From Labedella endophytica (lineage in GTDB: Bacteria > Actinomycetota > Actinomycetes > Actinomycetales > Microbacteriaceae): a DNA stretch of 64,000 nt. A program made the translations under genes and the position numbers. The DNA is taken from assembly GCF_003990045.1 (NCBI RefSeq), contig NZ_RZGZ01000002.1, forward strand, positions 1,426,001-1,490,000. The letters are read 5' to 3'. The notes below the pieces were generated by a model. That model ran no database searches. It was given only the letters and a program-made list of their open reading frames with translations, and was not told where the DNA came from. Below, in pieces: positions 53,439 through 61,428 of this stretch (positions are counted from its first letter, which is position 1; every line of letters begins with the position of its first letter).

Positions 53439-54029
53439 GTGCCCAAGATCGTTGACCACGACGAGCGCCGCGCCACGGTCCTCGAGGCCACCTGGCGCGT
53501 CATCCGCGAGCAGGGACTCGAAGCGGCGACCGTTCGCGAGATCGCGAAGGCCGCCGGGGTGTCGAACGGCGCACTCGCCCACTACTTCACGAATAAGGAC
53601 GACGTGCTCATCCAGGCGCACAAGCTCGCCTACCAGCGCGTCTACGACCGGGTGGCCGACCGCGCCGACGAACTCGACACGTTCGGCGTGCTCCGCGAGA
53701 TGCTGCACGAGGCGATGCCGCTCGACGATGAGAGCCGCACGGAGGCGATCATCGACGTGAGCTACATGGGGCGCGCGATCACCAACCCGGCGCTCGCGGA
53801 GGTGCGCGCCGACTCGATGGTCGTCGCCCGCGCATGGTGGACGGACGGACTGACCGCCGCGCGCGATGCCGGCGACCTGCGCGCCGACCTCGACATCACG
53901 GTCGCGGTCAACGAGCTCCTCGTCCTCATCGACGGCATCTCGGTGCAGGCCGTGCTCTACCCCGACGAGATGACCCCGGACGCGCAGCGCACCCTCATCG
54001 ACGCCTTCCTCGCCCGACTCCGCGCCTGA
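53439..54029 (+). CDS. TetR family transcriptional regulator
   Basis: A 196-residue protein from GTG, preceded by GGAGGAGGGA. The helix-turn-helix is LEAATVREIAKAAGVSNGALAHYF at about residues 28-50, and the C-terminal domain is of the BetI-like type (ISVQAVLYPDEMTPDAQRTL). It probably represses the aminotransferase-transporter operon on the other strand. Shared sequence blocks suggest it also acts at 44.7 kb. Confidence 0.92.
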   Translation: MPKIVDHDERRATVLEATWRVIREQGLEAATVREIAKAAGVSNGALAHYFTNKDDVLIQAHKLAYQRVYDRVADRADELDTFGVLREMLHEAMPLDDESRTEAIIDVSYMGRAITNPALAEVRADSMVVARAWWTDGLTAARDAGDLRADLDITVAVNELLVLIDGISVQAVLYPDEMTPDAQRTLIDAFLARLRA

Positions 54030-54086
54030 CCCCCGCCCCGCGCCTGATCCGTCACTCCGCGCCGGGCAACCCGCCCGGCCCACCGG

Positions 54087-54144
54087 CGAAGTGCGGACTT
54101 TCGCCCCCTGAATCGCTCAACGGGGGGCTGAAGTCCGCACTTCG
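54087..54144. repeat. dispersed hairpin repeat, family R1, copy 5
   Basis: Arms CGAAGTGCGGACTT (54087-54100) and AAGTCCGCACTTCG (54131-54144) match perfectly over 14 bp, with 30 bp between. It lies between convergent TetR and hydrolase genes. A GGGGCGCGGGTCA triplication follows at about 54204-54250. Confidence 0.85.
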
Positions 54145-54238
54145 GCGAGGGGTTTGGTCGTGCGGGGAGTTCGCGGGAGGCGCGAGGGGGAGGCGTGCCC
54201 GAGGGGCGCGGGTCAGGGGCGCGGGTCAGGGGCGCGGG

Positions 54239-55087
54239 TCAGCGGCGCGGGAGGCGAGTGTCGAGCCAGGCGAGGAGGTCGGCGACGATCTCGTCGCGGT
54301 TGGTCTCCTTGTAGATCTCATGGCGGGCGCCCGGGTAGATGTGGAGCGTGACGTCGGAGAGCTTCGCGCGCCTCACGTAGGCGTCGCGCAGCAACGTCAT
54401 GCCACGTGTGCCGCCGAGCGAGTCGTCCGAGCCGCCCTGGATGAGAACGGGCAGGTCGCGCATACGCTTCGGCGGGCGGCCGAGGAACGCGAACGCCTGG
54501 ATCGCCGTCCACACCGGCTGTTGCGCGATGTCGAACGCACGCGGGTCCTCCGCGAAGGCCGCGCCCACGGCCAGGTCACGCGACAGCCACTCGAGACCGG
54601 TGCTCGTCGGGCCGCGCCAGCGCTTGTTGAGGTCGCCGATGTTGATGACGCCGGGCACGGCGAGGGACGTGCCCGAGAGCACGAGTGCCGCGTAGGGGTG
54701 GTCCTGCGCGGCAATCTTCTGCGCCATGAGCGAGCCCCAGCTGTGACCGAGGAGCACGAGCGGCACGCCGGGATTCTCCTCGGCGATGGTGCGCCCGACA
54801 TGGAGCACCGAGCGGATGGCGCCGCGCGTGGTGCCGTCGCCGAGGGTTCCGAGGCCGAGGTGGTTCTCCCCCGTCGCCCCGTGGCCGCGGTGATCGTCGG
54901 CCACGACGGTGAAGCCGGCGCCGACGAGGTCCGCGGCGAGATCGCCGTACCGGCCGGCGTGCTCCCCCGCTCCGTGCGCGATGTGCACGATCCCCCGGGG
55001 CCGCTCGGCCGCCCACACGTAGTACCAGATGGTGACCCCGCCGGCGTCGACGAGGGTCCGGGTCTCAGGGGCCTCACTCACCCCCAC
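54239..55087 (-). CDS. alpha/beta hydrolase (monoacylglycerol lipase-like)
   Basis: A 282-residue serine hydrolase. The nucleophile is S116 in GHSWGS, the acid lies in IQGGSDDSLGG and the histidine in GARHEIYKE. The oxyanion region reads IVHIAHGAGEHAGRY, the mark of the Hydrolase_4/monoglyceride-lipase group. It is cytoplasmic, with no signal. The start is GTG; a second in-frame GTG two codons later is equally possible. Substrate unknown, probably a lipid ester. Confidence 0.92.
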   Translation of the reverse strand: MGVSEAPETRTLVDAGGVTIWYYVWAAERPRGIVHIAHGAGEHAGRYGDLAADLVGAGFTVVADDHRGHGATGENHLGLGTLGDGTTRGAIRSVLHVGRTIAEENPGVPLVLLGHSWGSLMAQKIAAQDHPYAALVLSGTSLAVPGVINIGDLNKRWRGPTSTGLEWLSRDLAVGAAFAEDPRAFDIAQQPVWTAIQAFAFLGRPPKRMRDLPVLIQGGSDDSLGGTRGMTLLRDAYVRRAKLSDVTLHIYPGARHEIYKETNRDEIVADLLAWLDTRLPRR

Positions 55088-55192
55088 ACTGTAGCCCGAG
55101 CGCCCGCCCGTCCCGACGGATTCTCCTTTCCGAACTCCTCCGTCCCGTCAAGCAGTGGACGGAGGGCCACCCCCGCTCAGTAGGGTCTCAGC

Positions 55193-55675
55193 ATGAGAAA
55201 TCGTCGTGCATCACTGATGCTCGCTGTCCTCAGCGTGGCGACCCTGACGGGCTGCGGCATCACGATCCCAGCGGACCCGGACGGTACCCTCGACCGTGTG
55301 ACCGACGGGACACTCCGCGTGGGCGTCTCGCAGAGCGACCCGTGGACGGTGACCGAGGGAACGGGGCAACCGCAGGGCACAGAGGTTGACCTCGTGGAGG
55401 CCTTCGCGGCGCACCTGGACGCGGACATCGAGTGGACCGCGGGTGGCGAATCCGACCTCGTGCAGGCTCTCGAAGCCGGCGACCTCGATCTCGTCGTCGG
55501 CGGCTTCACGGACGCGACCCCCTGGGAATCGAAGGCCGCCGTGACGCAGCCATACGCCGAATCGACGGCCCCCGACGGCGGGACCGCCCGTCACGTCATG
55601 CTCGCTCCTCTGGGGGAGAACGCGTTCCTCGTCGAGCTCGAGCACTTCCTCCTCGACGGGGAGGCCGAGCGATGA
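55193..55675 (+). CDS. short amino-acid-binding-protein-like lipoprotein
   Basis: A 160-residue lipoprotein (signal ending VATLTGC). It resembles one lobe of family 3 solute-binding proteins (GTLRVGVSQSDPWTVTEG, TEVDLVEAFAAHLDADIEWT, LVQALEAGDLDLVVGGFTDA). Full-length family members have about 250 residues, so the second lobe is largely missing or replaced by the last 40 residues. It has no permease partner. The stop overlaps the ATG of the cation transporter, so a role as an accessory metal- or ligand-binding protein is possible. Confidence 0.8.
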   Translation: MRNRRASLMLAVLSVATLTGCGITIPADPDGTLDRVTDGTLRVGVSQSDPWTVTEGTGQPQGTEVDLVEAFAAHLDADIEWTAGGESDLVQALEAGDLDLVVGGFTDATPWESKAAVTQPYAESTAPDGGTARHVMLAPLGENAFLVELEHFLLDGEAER

Positions 55676-56676
55676 GCGCGGACCGCCGCCGCTTCGGGCA
55701 CACCGAGCTCCCCGCTCGGCAGGAGGATGCACTCCGTGCCGCCATCCGTATCGAGTGGGCCACGCTCGTCTTCCTGGCCGTCACGATCGCGCTCGTCTAC
55801 CTGGTGCTCGGGAACTCGCAAGCGATGAAAGCCGCGTGGATCGAGGACCTGCTGTCCCTGGCCCCGCCGATCGCCTTCCTCGTCGCGGCCCGTATCGTGC
55901 AGCGGGCGCCGAATCGGGAGCGCCCCTACGGCTATCACCGCTCGGTCGGGGTGGGGCACCTCGTCGCGGGGGTCGCTCTCTTCGCGATGGGGGCGTACCT
56001 CGTGATCGACTCGATCTCAGGGCTGATCTCGGGTGAGCACCCGCCGATCGGGAGCGTCGAGTTGTTCGGTGAGGTGATCTGGCTCGGCTGGCTCATGATG
56101 GGCGTGATGGCGCTCACCATCCCCCTCCCCATCTACTTCGGGCGTCGCAAGATGGCGCTCGCGCGGGAACTCCACGACAAGGTCCTGTTCGCGGACGCCG
56201 ACATGAACAAGGCCGACTGGCAGACGGCCGTCGGCTCGATCGTCGGGGTCGCGGGGATCGGAGTCGGCCTGTGGTGGGCCGACTCGGCGGCGGCGCTCTT
56301 CATCGCATCGAGCATCGTCTGGGATGGAACGAAGAACCTGCGTGGCGCCGTCCGCGACCTCATGGATTCCCGCGCGCGGACGTTCGACGACGGCGAACCC
56401 CTCCCCGTCGAGGACCGGATCATCGACACCCTGCGCGCGCGCCGCTGGATCGCCGACGTCGGGGTCCGGCTCCGGGACCAGGGCCACGTGCTCCACGCCG
56501 AGGTCTTCGTCGTGCCGCGTCGGAACCGTCTGACCCTCGACGACCTGATCGAGGCACGGGACGAGTGCATCGCTCTCGACTGGAAGATCGCGGATGCCGT
56601 GATCGTGCCCGTGGACGAACTCCCGGAAGAGGTCGGCGGAGCGCCCCGTGACCGGCAGTCGGAACGGAACAGGTGA
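55672..56676 (+). CDS. cation diffusion facilitator family transporter
   Basis: A 334-residue membrane transporter with six helices and a cytoplasmic C-terminal domain. The helix-5 metal site is present in FADADMNKADWQTAVGS; helix 2 has an acidic WIEDLLSLAPP. CDF proteins exchange zinc, iron or manganese for protons. The C-terminal domain includes HVLHAEVFVVPRR. It overlaps the upstream lipoprotein stop by four bases (ATGA), forming an operon that may continue into the next gene. Confidence 0.88.
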   Translation: MSADRRRFGHTELPARQEDALRAAIRIEWATLVFLAVTIALVYLVLGNSQAMKAAWIEDLLSLAPPIAFLVAARIVQRAPNRERPYGYHRSVGVGHLVAGVALFAMGAYLVIDSISGLISGEHPPIGSVELFGEVIWLGWLMMGVMALTIPLPIYFGRRKMALARELHDKVLFADADMNKADWQTAVGSIVGVAGIGVGLWWADSAAALFIASSIVWDGTKNLRGAVRDLMDSRARTFDDGEPLPVEDRIIDTLRARRWIADVGVRLRDQGHVLHAEVFVVPRRNRLTLDDLIEARDECIALDWKIADAVIVPVDELPEEVGGAPRDRQSERNR

Positions 56677-56683
56677 GGAAACC

Positions 56684-57190
56684 ATGACCCTGCCCGACGC
56701 ACGCGACGCCGACCCGACCGATGGTCGAGACGAGTCGGCCAACGAGCGCTACGACCGCAACTGGTCGGAGCTCCTCCAGGAATTCCGCGTGTTGCAGACC
56801 GGCACGCAGATCCTCGCGGGGTTCCTCCTCACGCTCCCCTTCCAGCAGCGCTTCACCGAGCTGCGCCCGGAGGAGCACTACCTCTACCTGGGTCTCGTCG
56901 TCCTCGCGACGCTCACAACCTTGCTCGCCCTCGCACCGGTGATCCTGCATCGCCTGCTCTTCCGCCAGCGCGCGAAGCGGGAGCTCGTGCGGGTCGCCAG
57001 CTCGATCCTGATCGCGTGCCTCACGGCGGCCTCCGCCCTCATCATCGGGATCGTGCACTTCGTCTTCGCGTTCGTCCTCTCACCCGCGGCCGGGTGGTGG
57101 GCCGCCGGCGGCGCCGTGATCCTCGTCGCCACGATCTGGATCGCGCTGCCCCCGCTCATCCGGTCCGCCCGCCGGGACGGGAATAGTTAG
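56684..57190 (+). CDS. DUF6328-like four-helix membrane protein
   Basis: A 168-residue protein. The segment ELLQEFRVLQTGTQILAGFL is the hallmark of a family of actinobacterial four-helix proteins (DUF6328 to my knowledge). Four membrane helices follow (LTLPFQQRF, YLGLVVLATLTTLLALAPVI, SSILIACLTAASALIIGIVH, WWAAGGAVILVATIWIALPP). Function unknown. ATG at 56684 has GAGGAAA upstream; an earlier frame overlaps the CDF gene. It is 7 bp downstream of that gene. Confidence 0.82.
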   Translation: MTLPDARDADPTDGRDESANERYDRNWSELLQEFRVLQTGTQILAGFLLTLPFQQRFTELRPEEHYLYLGLVVLATLTTLLALAPVILHRLLFRQRAKRELVRVASSILIACLTAASALIIGIVHFVFAFVLSPAAGWWAAGGAVILVATIWIALPPLIRSARRDGNS

Positions 57191-57215
57191 CAAGGGTAAT
57201 GAGTTATGCTAACTA
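57184..57215. promoter_or_regulatory. MarR operator: 9-bp inverted repeat
   Basis: TAGTTAGCA (57184-57192) and TGCTAACTA (57207-57215) are perfect complements separated by 14 bp. They end one base before the MarR start codon, in the position for autorepression. Confidence 0.75.
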
Positions 57216-57216
57216 A

Positions 57217-57642
57217 ATGCCTCGCACCATCTCCGAACAGAGTTCGGACCTGCGAATGGGCACGTTCCGACTGGCACGGCGACTGCGCGCGGAGAAATCC
57301 GACGACGACCTGAGCGACGGCCAGTTCTCGGTCCTCGCCGCCCTCTTCTCGCACGGCCCGCACACCCTCAGCTCCCTCGCGGAACGCGAACGCGTCTCCG
57401 CCCCCTCCATGAACCGCACCGTCGGGTGCCTCGAAGACCTCGGGTACCTCACACGCGTGCCCGACGTCGACGACAAGCGCCGCGTCAGCATCACCCTCAC
57501 CCCCACCGGAACGGACACCGTGAAAGCCACCGTCAGGAAGCGCGACGCCTGGCTGACGCACGCCCTGAAGTCGGCCACCCCGGAGGAGCGCGCCACGCTC
57601 GCCGGCGCCGCCGCGATCATGCAGAGGCTGGCCGAACGATGA
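57217..57642 (+). CDS. MarR family transcriptional regulator
   Basis: A 141-residue winged-helix protein. The recognition part is TLSSLAERERVSAPSMNRTV and the wing is RVPDVDDKRRVSITLTPTG. It overlaps the MFS gene by four bases, and a strong inverted repeat directly precedes it. It probably represses this two-gene operon until a ligand (often a phenolic compound or drug) binds. The ATG may be at or near the transcription start. Confidence 0.94.
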   Translation: MPRTISEQSSDLRMGTFRLARRLRAEKSDDDLSDGQFSVLAALFSHGPHTLSSLAERERVSAPSMNRTVGCLEDLGYLTRVPDVDDKRRVSITLTPTGTDTVKATVRKRDAWLTHALKSATPEERATLAGAAAIMQRLAER

Positions 57643-59060
57643 GCGCGATGTTCCGGTCGCTCTCCGTGCGCAACTACCGGCTGTGGTTCATCGGCGCCCT
57701 CGTGTCGAACATCGGCAGCTGGATGCAGGCGACCACGCAGAACTGGGTGGTCCTGACCGACCTCACCGACAACGACGCGGTCGCCGTTGGCGCCACGATG
57801 GCCCTGCAGTTCGGCCCGCAACTCGTGCTCGTGCCCATCACCGGCCTCATCGCCGACCGCTTCGACCGGCGCAAGATCATCATGGTGACGCAGTCGGCGC
57901 TGCTCCTGCTCGGCCTCTCCCTCGGACTCCTCCTCATCTTCGGGGACGCGCAGCTCTGGCACCTCTACGTCTTCGCGCTCCTGCTCGGACTCGTGAACGC
58001 GGTCGACGGCCCCGCGCGGCAGACCTTCGTGTCCGACCTCGTGGACGAGCACAACATGTCGAACGCCGTGGCCCTCAACGCCGCATCGTTCAATGCTGCG
58101 CGCATGATCGGACCGGCCGTGTCCGGTCTCCTCATCGTCGCGGTGGGCGCCGGCTGGGTGTTCGTGCTCAACGCCGGGACGTTCGTCGCGATGATCATCG
58201 CGCTCCTCTTCATCCGCACGTCCGAGCTCCGTCCGCGCCTTCGCGCGAGCCGCGCCCGTGGCCAGCTCGCGGAGGGATTCCGCTACGTCCGCGGTCGGCC
58301 CGACCTCCTCGTCGTGTTCGCCGTCGTGTTCCTCATCGGTGCGTTCGGCATGAACTTCCCGATCTTCGCGTCGACGATGGCTGTCGAGTTCGGGCGGGGC
58401 GCCGGCGAGTACGGCCTGCTGTCATCGATCCTCGCGATCGGTTCGCTCACGGGTGCGCTCCTCGCGGCGCGACGGGAACGGGCGCGCCTGCGCGTCGTCG
58501 TCCTCGCGTCGGCCGGCTTCGGTCTCGCCGCGATCACGTCGTCGATCATGCCCACGTTCTGGACGTTCGGCGCCTCGCTCATCCTCATCGGCTTCGCGAC
58601 GGTCACGATGCTGACGACCGCGAACGGCTACGTGCAGACCACGACCGAACCGGCCGTGCGCGGCCGTGTGATGGCGCTCTACATGGCCATCCTCATGGGT
58701 GGGACGCCGATCGGCGCCCCGATCGTCGGTGCCGTCGCGAACGCGTTCGGCCCGCGCTGGGCACTCGTCGTCGGCGGAGTCGCCGGCCTCGTCTCGGCGA
58801 CGATCGCCTTCACGTGGCTCATCGTGCGGAAGAACCTGCGGCTGCACCGGTCTCCGGCCGGCCGGTTCGGACTCCAGGTCGACTACCTGGGTAAGGAGCG
58901 TTCGACGTCCCCGAGCGTCGGCCCCGAGGACTTCTCGGAGCAGGTGGCGCTCACGTCCCCGATCCCGATCCCTCTCCCGGGCGCGAACACACGCCACAAC
59001 GTGGGGTCGAAGCGCACGCCGACGGCACCCATCCCGCGCCAGCGCACCCGGCGCCGCTGA
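57639..59060 (+). CDS. MFS efflux transporter (enterobactin exporter/EntS-like)
   Basis: A 473-residue major facilitator with 12 helices. The N-terminus FRSLSVRNYRLWFIGALVSN and the loop GLIADRFDRRKIIMV are typical of the DHA3/EntS-like group. A basic 70-residue tail (HRSPAGRFGLQVDYLG to RQRTRRR) follows the last helix and is not part of the transport fold. It probably exports a hydrophobic compound under control of the MarR protein it overlaps. Confidence 0.93.
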   Translation: MSAMFRSLSVRNYRLWFIGALVSNIGSWMQATTQNWVVLTDLTDNDAVAVGATMALQFGPQLVLVPITGLIADRFDRRKIIMVTQSALLLLGLSLGLLLIFGDAQLWHLYVFALLLGLVNAVDGPARQTFVSDLVDEHNMSNAVALNAASFNAARMIGPAVSGLLIVAVGAGWVFVLNAGTFVAMIIALLFIRTSELRPRLRASRARGQLAEGFRYVRGRPDLLVVFAVVFLIGAFGMNFPIFASTMAVEFGRGAGEYGLLSSILAIGSLTGALLAARRERARLRVVVLASAGFGLAAITSSIMPTFWTFGASLILIGFATVTMLTTANGYVQTTTEPAVRGRVMALYMAILMGGTPIGAPIVGAVANAFGPRWALVVGGVAGLVSATIAFTWLIVRKNLRLHRSPAGRFGLQVDYLGKERSTSPSVGPEDFSEQVALTSPIPIPLPGANTRHNVGSKRTPTAPIPRQRTRRR

Positions 59061-59093
59061 CCCGCAGGCGCCGCGAGCGCCGCGGCGGAGGGC

Positions 59094-59642
59094 TCAGTCC
59101 GATCGGAGTCCGGCGAGCAGGAGCTCCACCGCCGCGCGCGACTCGGCCTTCCAGTGCGGTCGATCGATCGCGGATCCGATGCCGTGCAGGACGACCATCA
59201 CCGCACCGACGGACACATCGTCGCGGATGACGCGGTCCGCGGCCGCCCGCTCGAGGAGCTCGGCGACCGTGCGCTCGAGCCGGAGGCCGCCGTCCGCGAG
59301 CGACGCGGGGTCGACCACCGTGGCGAGCGCGCGCGCGAGCCCGACGTGCGCCACGACGTATTCAACGAAACCGCGCAGGAACGCGTCGAGGTTCTCGCCG
59401 GCCGACCGGGTCGGCTCGTGGGCGCGGTCACAGAGGGCAGCGACCTCACCGGCGTACACGGCCGCGGTCAGCGCCTCCCGCGTGGGGAAGTGGCGGTAGA
59501 GCGTCCCGACGCCGACACCGGCGAGAGCGGCGAAGTCGTCGAAACGCACCTCGTCCCCCCGATCGAAGACACCCCGCGCGGCCGCGATGATCGCGTCGCG
59601 ATTGCGGCGGGCATCGGCTCGCAGAACTCTCGTCTCGGCCAT
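59094..59642 (-). CDS. TetR family transcriptional regulator
   Basis: A 182-residue protein with helix-turn-helix VRFDDFAALAGVGVGTLYRHF (about residues 32-52) and a TetR C-terminal domain that resembles TetR_C_27-like types. It is divergent from the reductase gene, and two copies of an inverted repeat lie in the 84-bp gap. ATG at 59642 is preferred over a TTG at 59663, which would lie beside the operator. Confidence 0.92.
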   Translation of the reverse strand: MAETRVLRADARRNRDAIIAAARGVFDRGDEVRFDDFAALAGVGVGTLYRHFPTREALTAAVYAGEVAALCDRAHEPTRSAGENLDAFLRGFVEYVVAHVGLARALATVVDPASLADGGLRLERTVAELLERAAADRVIRDDVSVGAVMVVLHGIGSAIDRPHWKAESRAAVELLLAGLRSD

Positions 59643-59663
59643 GTCGGTGCCTCTCGTTGACAA

Positions 59664-59707
59664 ATGGAGACCATCTCCATATTCTCCTAAGTGGAGACAG
59701 CCTCCAT
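59664..59707. promoter_or_regulatory. two TetR operator copies
   Basis: ATGGAGACCATCTCCAT (59664-59680; 7-bp arms) and GTGGAGACAGCCTCCAT (59691-59707) share 14 of 17 bases, with centres 27 bp apart. They lie between divergent TetR and reductase starts. Confidence 0.8.
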
Positions 59708-59726
59708 CTTACGGAGGGAATACGGC

Positions 59727-60650
59727 ATGCGCATTCTGATGTTCGGACGCGGAGTGATCGCGACGATCTACGGCCGTGTTCTGCAGGGCGCCGGGCACGA
59801 CGTCGAGTTCTACGTGCGCCCGGGACGCGCCGAGCAGCACGGCGACGCGGTGCGACTGGACTGGATCGACGGTCGCCGCTCCCTGCTCGGGCGCCGGGTC
59901 CGCGAGACGTTCCGCACTCGGTTGCGGGAGACCCTTGGCCCGGACGACGGCTTCGACCTGATCATCCTCAGCGTCGGCCATCATCAGCTCGCGGAAGCCG
60001 CTGCGTTCCTGGCTCCGCGCCTGGGACCGGCGACCGTGCTCGTGTTCGGCAATCTCTGGGAGGAGCCGACCGCGGCCGTCGCGCCGATCCCGGCCGACCG
60101 GCTCGTGTTCGGATTCCCCCAAGCGGGCGGGGGGTTCGGGGACGACGGCGTGCTCTCGGGGGCGTTGATGCGCTCCGTCATCATCGGCACGACGGACACC
60201 GCAACGGCATCGCGCGAGCAGGCGGTGTCGGCCGCTTTTCGGTCGGCCGGCCTCGGCGTTCGCCGAGAGACGGACATGCGGGGCTGGCTCTGGCTGCACT
60301 TCATCGCCGACGCCGGGATGTTCTCCGAGGCGAGACGGAGCGGATCGCTCGCGGCGATGATCGGGAACCGCCGAGCGTTCCGTCGAGCGTTCGAGACGAC
60401 CAGAGAGCTGCTCCCTCTCCTGACGGCCCGGGGCGTCAATGTCCATCGACACCGAGGGTCCACACTGCCCTTCCGATTCCCCCGACCGACCGCTGCGGCG
60501 TCGGCGGGTGCGACCCGGCTCGTTCCCATGGCGCGCCGGAGCCTTGCGGCGCACACGGACCCGGACGCACCCGAGGCGCGCGCCGTGATCGAGGACACCC
60601 TCCGCGAGGCGCGCCGACTCGGCATCCCCGCCCCGCGCCTCGAACGGTGA
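59727..60650 (+). CDS. ketopantoate reductase-like protein (ApbA/PanE family)
   Basis: A 307-residue NADPH-dependent reductase-like protein. The dinucleotide motif is RILMFGRGVIATIYGRVLQG at the N-terminus, where GxGxxG reads GRGVIA. The C-terminal helical domain (RGWLWLHFIADAGMFSEARR) carries the substrate site. Members near TetR genes usually are not PanE, so the substrate is uncertain. GGAGGG lies upstream of the ATG. Regulated by the adjacent TetR. Confidence 0.85.
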   Translation: MRILMFGRGVIATIYGRVLQGAGHDVEFYVRPGRAEQHGDAVRLDWIDGRRSLLGRRVRETFRTRLRETLGPDDGFDLIILSVGHHQLAEAAAFLAPRLGPATVLVFGNLWEEPTAAVAPIPADRLVFGFPQAGGGFGDDGVLSGALMRSVIIGTTDTATASREQAVSAAFRSAGLGVRRETDMRGWLWLHFIADAGMFSEARRSGSLAAMIGNRRAFRRAFETTRELLPLLTARGVNVHRHRGSTLPFRFPRPTAAASAGATRLVPMARRSLAAHTDPDAPEARAVIEDTLREARRLGIPAPRLER

Positions 60651-60681
60651 CCTCCGGACGATGCAGTGAGCGCCACAGAAT

Positions 60682-60719
60682 GAGCCGAGCGCTACAGGAA
60701 TTCCTGTAGCGCTCGGCTC
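60682..60719. terminator. 38-bp perfect palindrome between convergent genes
   Basis: The left arm GAGCCGAGCGCTACAGGAA is followed immediately by its exact complement, giving 19-bp arms with no spacer. It lies between the ends of the reductase and hxlA genes. The half motifs TAGCGCTCG recur just after it (60722-60740). Probably a bidirectional terminator. Confidence 0.65.
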
Positions 60720-60757
60720 GGGGTGTAGCGCTCGCGATGCCGAGCCGTCGATCCGGG

Positions 60758-61384
60758 TCAGTCGGTGATGGCGGCGCGGAGCTCGGCGGCAGCCGCTCCC
60801 ACGTCGTCCGCGCCGTAGATGGCGCCGCCCGCGACGGCGACCTGAGCGCCGGACTGCTGCACCGCGACGATGGTCGAGACGTTGATCCCGCCCGCGACCG
60901 AGAACGGCACGCCGGAGGCTTCGCCATCGCGGAGCAGCGTGGAGAACGTGAAGCCCTCTTCGGCCTGCTCGTCGAGTCCCGCGTGCATCTCCACGAACTC
61001 GGCGCCGAGGGCGACGACCTCCTTCGCGCGCTTGGGCTTGTCGGCGACGCCGATGAGGTCGACCACGACGCCCTTGCCGTGCTTCTTGGCGGCCGTGACG
61101 GCTCCGACGATCGTGCTGTCGCCGGCCGTGCCGAGTACGGTCACGAGGTCGGCACCCGCGGCGAAGGTCATGTCGGCTTCGAGCTCGCCCGCGTCCATCG
61201 TCTTGAGGTCGGCGAACACGATCTTGTCGGGGTGCGCCTCCTTGATGGCCGTGACGGCGGAGAGGCCCGCGCTCTTGATGAGCGGGGTGCCGAGCTCGAG
61301 GATGTCGACGTGCGGCGCCGCGGCGGCGGCGAGCTCGAGGGCGGCTTCGGTCGTGAGGGTGTCCATGGCGAACTGCAGTTTCAT
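60758..61384 (-). CDS. hxlA: 3-hexulose-6-phosphate synthase
   Basis: A 208-residue enzyme of the OMP-decarboxylase/KGPDC fold. It joins formaldehyde to ribulose-5-phosphate. The metal/catalytic motif DLKTMD is at residues 59-64 and the phosphate-binding AVAGGIN region is present (FSVAGGINVSTI). It is followed in the chromosome by its partner isomerase upstream on the same strand. ATG at 61384 has AGGAACC; an earlier ATG would overlap hxlB. Confidence 0.93.
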   Translation of the reverse strand: MKLQFAMDTLTTEAALELAAAAAPHVDILELGTPLIKSAGLSAVTAIKEAHPDKIVFADLKTMDAGELEADMTFAAGADLVTVLGTAGDSTIVGAVTAAKKHGKGVVVDLIGVADKPKRAKEVVALGAEFVEMHAGLDEQAEEGFTFSTLLRDGEASGVPFSVAGGINVSTIVAVQQSGAQVAVAGGAIYGADDVGAAAAELRAAITD

Positions 61385-61428
61385 GAGGTTCCTATTCGTG
61401 TAATGGGGGAGGAGAAGAAGGTCACAGG

